From positions 1 through 64,000 of the forward strand of contig NZ_JAMXOC010000008.1 in NCBI RefSeq assembly GCF_024721265.1: a stretch of DNA of 64,000 bases, in the 5' to 3' direction. The stretch comes from Ohessyouella blattaphilus (GTDB taxonomy: Bacteria > Bacillota > Clostridia > Lachnospirales > Lachnospiraceae). Of the stretch, positions 61,059-64,000 are shown piece after piece (the first letter of the stretch is position 1; each line of letters begins with the position of its first letter). A program made the position numbers and the translations under genes. Below the pieces are notes generated by a model. That model saw only the letters and a program-made list of their open reading frames with translations, ran no database searches and was not told the DNA's origin.

Positions 61059-61238
61059 TTAGATGCCTGAGCTTTCGCTGGTGATCTTGGCAAAGATGGT
61101 CTCTACCAGACTGATCAGTTGGTTCTTGAAAATCAAAACCAGGGCAATTAAGACCACGAGGATTAAGATTACCTCGACGACGCCAATACCTTGGCGATTT
61201 TGCATTATTTTGTTTAGACGAAATAAAAAATAATTCAA
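61059..61238 (-). CDS. flp: Flp-type pilin
   Basis: About 59 residues. QGIGVVEVILILVVLIALVLIF carries the Flp signature: glycine, then V-V-E with the glutamate at position 5 of the mature protein and a hydrophobic stretch. It should be the major subunit of the Tad pilus once cut by the A24 peptidase. AAAGGAG is 7 nt before a TTG at 61238; the TTG at 61244 is too close to it. Confidence 0.82.
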   Translation of the reverse strand: MNYFLFRLNKIMQNRQGIGVVEVILILVVLIALVLIFKNQLISLVETIFAKITSESSGI

Positions 61239-61251
61239 TAGCAAACTCCTT

Positions 61252-62514
61252 TCAAATATTAATCGATAAAAATGCGGGAATCACGATGACTGCTAAAGCA
61301 ATGGCCAGCATCATAAACATGGGCAGCAGTAGCTTGGTACCGGCTTCTTCACCTAAGCGCTTTGCTCTGAGCTTTCGCTCGAGAAAGGCTTCCCGGCCTT
61401 CGCTTTTTAACTGCTCCGCTAACCCGGTGCTACCTTGCTTTAAGTGCTGACTTAAGAGCGCCGAGAGCCGTAGGTACGGCTTTAGCTTACAACGCCGCCC
61501 AAAGTCTTCAAAGCTTTTGGCTTCGGACTTTCCGCTAGTGATCTCGCTGTAGGTCTGTTTCATTTCTTGATAGGCAAAACGCTCGTCCAGGTCCTTACCT
61601 AGGCGCGCAGCGTCTTCGATAATCCGCTTCCAGGCGGGAAGGAGGACCATCCCTGAGCTTAGCAGCATCGTTAGCTTGTAGATGATTTCATGGTAGTCAA
61701 GGAGCATTTGCCTCTCCTTTTGTTTCTGTTTATCCGCCACATCTTGATGCTTTTTGGCAAAAGCCAAGATTCCAATAAGTAAGCCAAATAGCATAATCGT
61801 AATTCCCCGATAAGTAAGTGGGCGATAATAGGTGAGGGCTTCTTCCTTAAATTCTCTTGGTAAGGCAAAGTTCTCTTCGGTCCGACTTCCTTCTTCCTTT
61901 TCTTTAATAATTTTCTCAAGTTGAAAAACCTCCTTCTCCTTTTCTGAGGGGAATGGGGGGAATATACAAGCGGCGAATTCGACCTGGGTCTGTAGCTGGG
62001 GACGCTGCTGATAAGAAATAACCGCTCGTAGGTTAACAAGTGTCCCTTCTTCTGCGAGATTGTCGGTGTTGATTTCGCCGTAGAGATTAATGATGTCGTA
62101 GCGGTCAGGGTACCAATCCACAGTGAAAGGCTCTTGAGGAATTTTGGTAATCAGCCTTAGATTACTAGTTACCTTATCAAGGCTTTGATTATCCCCTAAG
62201 ATATAGGTTTCTAACTGAGCACTCTCTCTTTCGAGAATCTTACTAACTTCGGCGTCTGCATACTCCCTGGCTTCAATTTCCACTTCTAAGGACTCGGTGG
62301 AGTCTCCGATTTCCACTTCTAAAGCTTCTTTCTTTGCGCCTTCTACGGCGGTACCTCTTTTAAAGACGGGCTCAACTTCTTTTTTTGAACGGGCCAAATC
62401 AAAAATAAATATAGCGATTCCTAGGACCAAGATAAGGACGCTGAAAAGAATCAGACTTCTATATTTGTTATTTTTGATCCGATATAAATTGCGGTTAAAT
62501 AAATTGCTAAGCAA
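61252..62514 (-). CDS. tadC: TadC-like type II secretion F domain protein
   Basis: 420 residues. An N-terminal helix (about 20-40) is followed by a roughly 190-residue acidic extracytoplasmic region and then the GspF-type domain: IIYKLTMLLSSGMVLLPAWKRI, AYQEMKQTYSEITSGKSEAK and final helices. TadC pairs with TadB as the platform of the Tad machine; the long extracytoplasmic part is unusual compared with the short proteobacterial TadC. The start is TTG at 62514 inside tadB with AGGAG upstream. Confidence 0.82.
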   Translation of the reverse strand: MLSNLFNRNLYRIKNNKYRSLILFSVLILVLGIAIFIFDLARSKKEVEPVFKRGTAVEGAKKEALEVEIGDSTESLEVEIEAREYADAEVSKILERESAQLETYILGDNQSLDKVTSNLRLITKIPQEPFTVDWYPDRYDIINLYGEINTDNLAEEGTLVNLRAVISYQQRPQLQTQVEFAACIFPPFPSEKEKEVFQLEKIIKEKEEGSRTEENFALPREFKEEALTYYRPLTYRGITIMLFGLLIGILAFAKKHQDVADKQKQKERQMLLDYHEIIYKLTMLLSSGMVLLPAWKRIIEDAARLGKDLDERFAYQEMKQTYSEITSGKSEAKSFEDFGRRCKLKPYLRLSALLSQHLKQGSTGLAEQLKSEGREAFLERKLRAKRLGEEAGTKLLLPMFMMLAIALAVIVIPAFLSINI

Positions 62515-63233
62515 ATGGTCATCACTCCTGTTCCTAATAAATTACCGAACAACACCTGGTTAAAACCAGGAAAACTAATCTGGACGTAGCCAATGATAAA
62601 AAAGGGGATACCCTGCATAATACTAAATTCTAATTTTTTGGCGCTCAGGATGGTTTCAATTTCCTTGCGTACGTCTTCCTTTTCACTGATTTGATGGCTT
62701 ATCTCATCGATGATTGCCACCAGATTGCCGCCGCTGCGTTTGGCGGTGACAAAGCAGGTTGTAAAGTTTCCTACTTCTTCGTCCTGGGTACGTTCGTACA
62801 TCTCTAAAAAGGCCCGCTCAATGGGAATATTTAACTGAAGTTGATGACCGATAACAGAAATTTCGGTAAAGATCCGGGCCGGCTTCTCGTAGAGAAGGGC
62901 CAACTCTTTGCCGGCTCTAAGAACAGCATTTTCCAGCGAATAACCAACAGACATGTTAGCGGAGATTGTGAGCACAAAATCCTTGAACTGCTGTTTGAAC
63001 CGACTTTTCTTTTTATCTAAGGTTCGGGAATACCAATTTCGAAAGCGAAGAAAGCAAAGGGGGGTAAGAGCGAGAAGAGCCCAGAAGGAGCGATAGAAGA
63101 TGATGGCCACTGCCAAGGTGTAGGCCCAGGCGGTGAGGACGCCAAGGGTATATTCCTTAAAGCTGATATCCTGCCGCCAACAGCTTTTCGGTGTGATAAA
63201 TGTCGTTAACTTTTGTCCAACTTCCTTGACCAT
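62451..63233 (-). CDS. tadB: TadB-like type II secretion F domain protein
   Basis: 260 residues with helices near the N-terminus (LTAWAYTLAVAIIF) and the GspF core FVLTISANMSVGYSLENAV, CFVTAKRSGGNLVAIIDEIS, then C-terminal helices. GAGGAGGGCT stands directly before ATG 63233; the ATG at 63254 is therefore rejected. It overlaps cpaF by 77 nt and tadC by 64 nt, so the genes are tightly coupled. Confidence 0.85.
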   Translation of the reverse strand: MVKEVGQKLTTFITPKSCWRQDISFKEYTLGVLTAWAYTLAVAIIFYRSFWALLALTPLCFLRFRNWYSRTLDKKKSRFKQQFKDFVLTISANMSVGYSLENAVLRAGKELALLYEKPARIFTEISVIGHQLQLNIPIERAFLEMYERTQDEEVGNFTTCFVTAKRSGGNLVAIIDEISHQISEKEDVRKEIETILSAKKLEFSIMQGIPFFIIGYVQISFPGFNQVLFGNLLGTGVMTICLAIYLTAIYIGSKITNIEV

Positions 63234-64000
63234 AGCCCTCCTCTCGGTATTCATACAATACGTTTAAAACGATTTCTTCATTCTTATATTCTTTTACTTC
63301 CGAGACCTCTAGTACTTTCCGAGACTTATCCCGGAGGCGGCCGAGATGAATAAAAATATCGATTCCGGAAGCGATCTGTCGCCTAATAGCCTGTAAGGGC
63401 ATTTCCATCTTATTCATCAAGACCATGGTCTCTAGCCTGGCAATCATGTCCATACAACTATTGGCATGCCCGGTGCTGATACTGCCGTCATGTCCGGTAT
63501 TATAAGCTTGCAGAAGAGACAGTGCCTCTTCCCCCCGGACTTCACCGATGATAATCCTATCAGGGCGCATCCGCAAAGCGGTCTTTATCAGCGTGTGAAT
63601 GGGAATTTCACCCTTGCCCTCGGTGTTAGCGCCTCGGGCTTCGAGGCGAACCAGATTAGGAAGGCTACGGATGTTTAGTTCGGCATTGTCTTCGATGATG
63701 ATAAGACGCTCGTCTTTCGGAATGGTTTCCGCAAGAGCGTTAAGAAAGGTGGTTTTCCCTGACCCGGTGCCGCCGCTGATAAAGATATTGTAGCGGGCCG
63801 CCACTAGTATGCTTAAAAAGTGAACGATATCCTCACTTACAGATCCGCGGCGGATCAGCTCCTTTAGGTTCATACCGGCCTTAGAAAATTTGCGGATGGT
63901 CACCACTGGACCGTCTAGGGCAATAGGACTCAGAACCACATTGACCCGGGAGCCATCCGCCAGTCTAGTATCCACAATCGGTGAAGATTCGTTGACCAGA
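63157..64000 (-). CDS. cpaF: Tad pilus ATPase CpaF/TadA (partial, runs off the right edge)
   Basis: The C-terminal 281 residues of the secretion ATPase are in the window and the frame is open to the edge. Walker A ISGGTGSGKTTFLNAL, Asp box IIIEDNAELN, Walker B RIIIGEVRGEEAL and His box TGHDGSISTGHAN are intact. It energises Flp pilus assembly. The N-terminus lies outside the window. Confidence 0.95.
   Translation of the reverse strand, partial: LVNESSPIVDTRLADGSRVNVVLSPIALDGPVVTIRKFSKAGMNLKELIRRGSVSEDIVHFLSILVAARYNIFISGGTGSGKTTFLNALAETIPKDERLIIIEDNAELNIRSLPNLVRLEARGANTEGKGEIPIHTLIKTALRMRPDRIIIGEVRGEEALSLLQAYNTGHDGSISTGHANSCMDMIARLETMVLMNKMEMPLQAIRRQIASGIDIFIHLGRLRDKSRKVLEVSEVKEYKNEEIVLNVLYEYREEGYGQGSWTKVNDIYHTEKLLAAGYQL

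Noticed and set aside
1-64000. CRISPR arrays, rRNA and tRNA genes
   Set aside because: No regularly spaced repeats, no rRNA-like blocks and no tRNA cloverleaf with a CCA-type acceptor stem were recognised on either strand.

Overview
The window looks like a chromosome segment of an anaerobic, moderately low-GC Firmicute, most likely a Lachnospiraceae-type Clostridium. The pointers are a rubrerythrin/reverse-rubrerythrin/PerR operon, an isoleucine T-box leader, a clostridial-type isoleucyl-tRNA synthetase, a Tad pilus locus with DUF5702 and DUF6382 proteins, a minimal type IV pilus cluster, and Shine-Dalgarno sites of the AGGAGG type. No rRNA, tRNA or CRISPR array was found.

Layout. 0.1-5.1 kb: housekeeping genes metG-tatD-rsmA, then citrate synthase. 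5.1-12.5 kb: an Lrp-like regulator, then a sugar operon (GH1, GH13, GH36 and a GPH-type cation symporter) behind a palindromic operator. 12.5-16.8 kb: an ECF transporter S component, a MutS2-like ATPase without Smr domain whose leader looks like a terminator-controlled structured RNA, a TMEM175-type channel and a YczE-like membrane protein.

16.8-32.7 kb: an accessory region made of broken mobile DNA. It holds a complete-looking DDE insertion sequence that cuts off a sugar-binding-protein gene, a rhodanese/cupin pair, a dapA-family stub, a Tn916-type excisionase without its integrase, a decapitated flavin oxidoreductase, and an intact AraC/PocR regulator divergent from a six-gene operon (choline-kinase-like protein, BCCT transporter, MFS transporter, TIM-barrel isomerase/epimerase, glycerol-dehydrogenase-like enzyme, dihydroxyacetone kinase). 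It ends with a probable group II intron fragment, GC-rich conjugative-element debris and an ISL3 stub. Similar 38-nt sequences lie at 20.54 and 31.77 kb, either side of the operon. Leucine codon use in the operon (many CTG) differs by eye from the flanking core genes (many TTA and CTA), which suggests transfer.

33-40 kb: tdh-kbl-nagA, then a VanRS-like two-component system. Both units are preceded by near-identical 170-nt intergenic elements with two hairpins and an OmpR-type direct repeat. 40-46 kb: type IV pilus genes on the minus strand (PilT, PilC, pseudopilin-like proteins), a transglutaminase-like lipoprotein, and a divergent D-Ala-D-Ala carboxypeptidase. 46-53 kb: T-box-controlled ileS, glycogen phosphorylase, a small membrane protein and a GIY-YIG protein. 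53-57 kb: hemolysin III-like protein, the rubrerythrin/PerR operon, a DnaA-box cluster, a DUF1858 protein, a HIT protein and a rhomboid protease. 57.4-64 kb: a Tad-type pilus locus on the minus strand running off the right edge.

How they work together: the GH operon would import and split alpha-galactosides, alpha-1,6-glucosides and beta-glycosides. Threonine can be split to glycine and acetyl-CoA by Tdh/Kbl. Rubrerythrins under PerR detoxify peroxide. The island operon appears to take up a quaternary ammonium compound and a polyol or sugar and to feed a ketotriose or ketotetrose phosphate into metabolism; its real substrate is not known from sequence. The best candidates for something undescribed are the island operon, the mutS2-like leader RNA and the duplicated tdh/two-component element.
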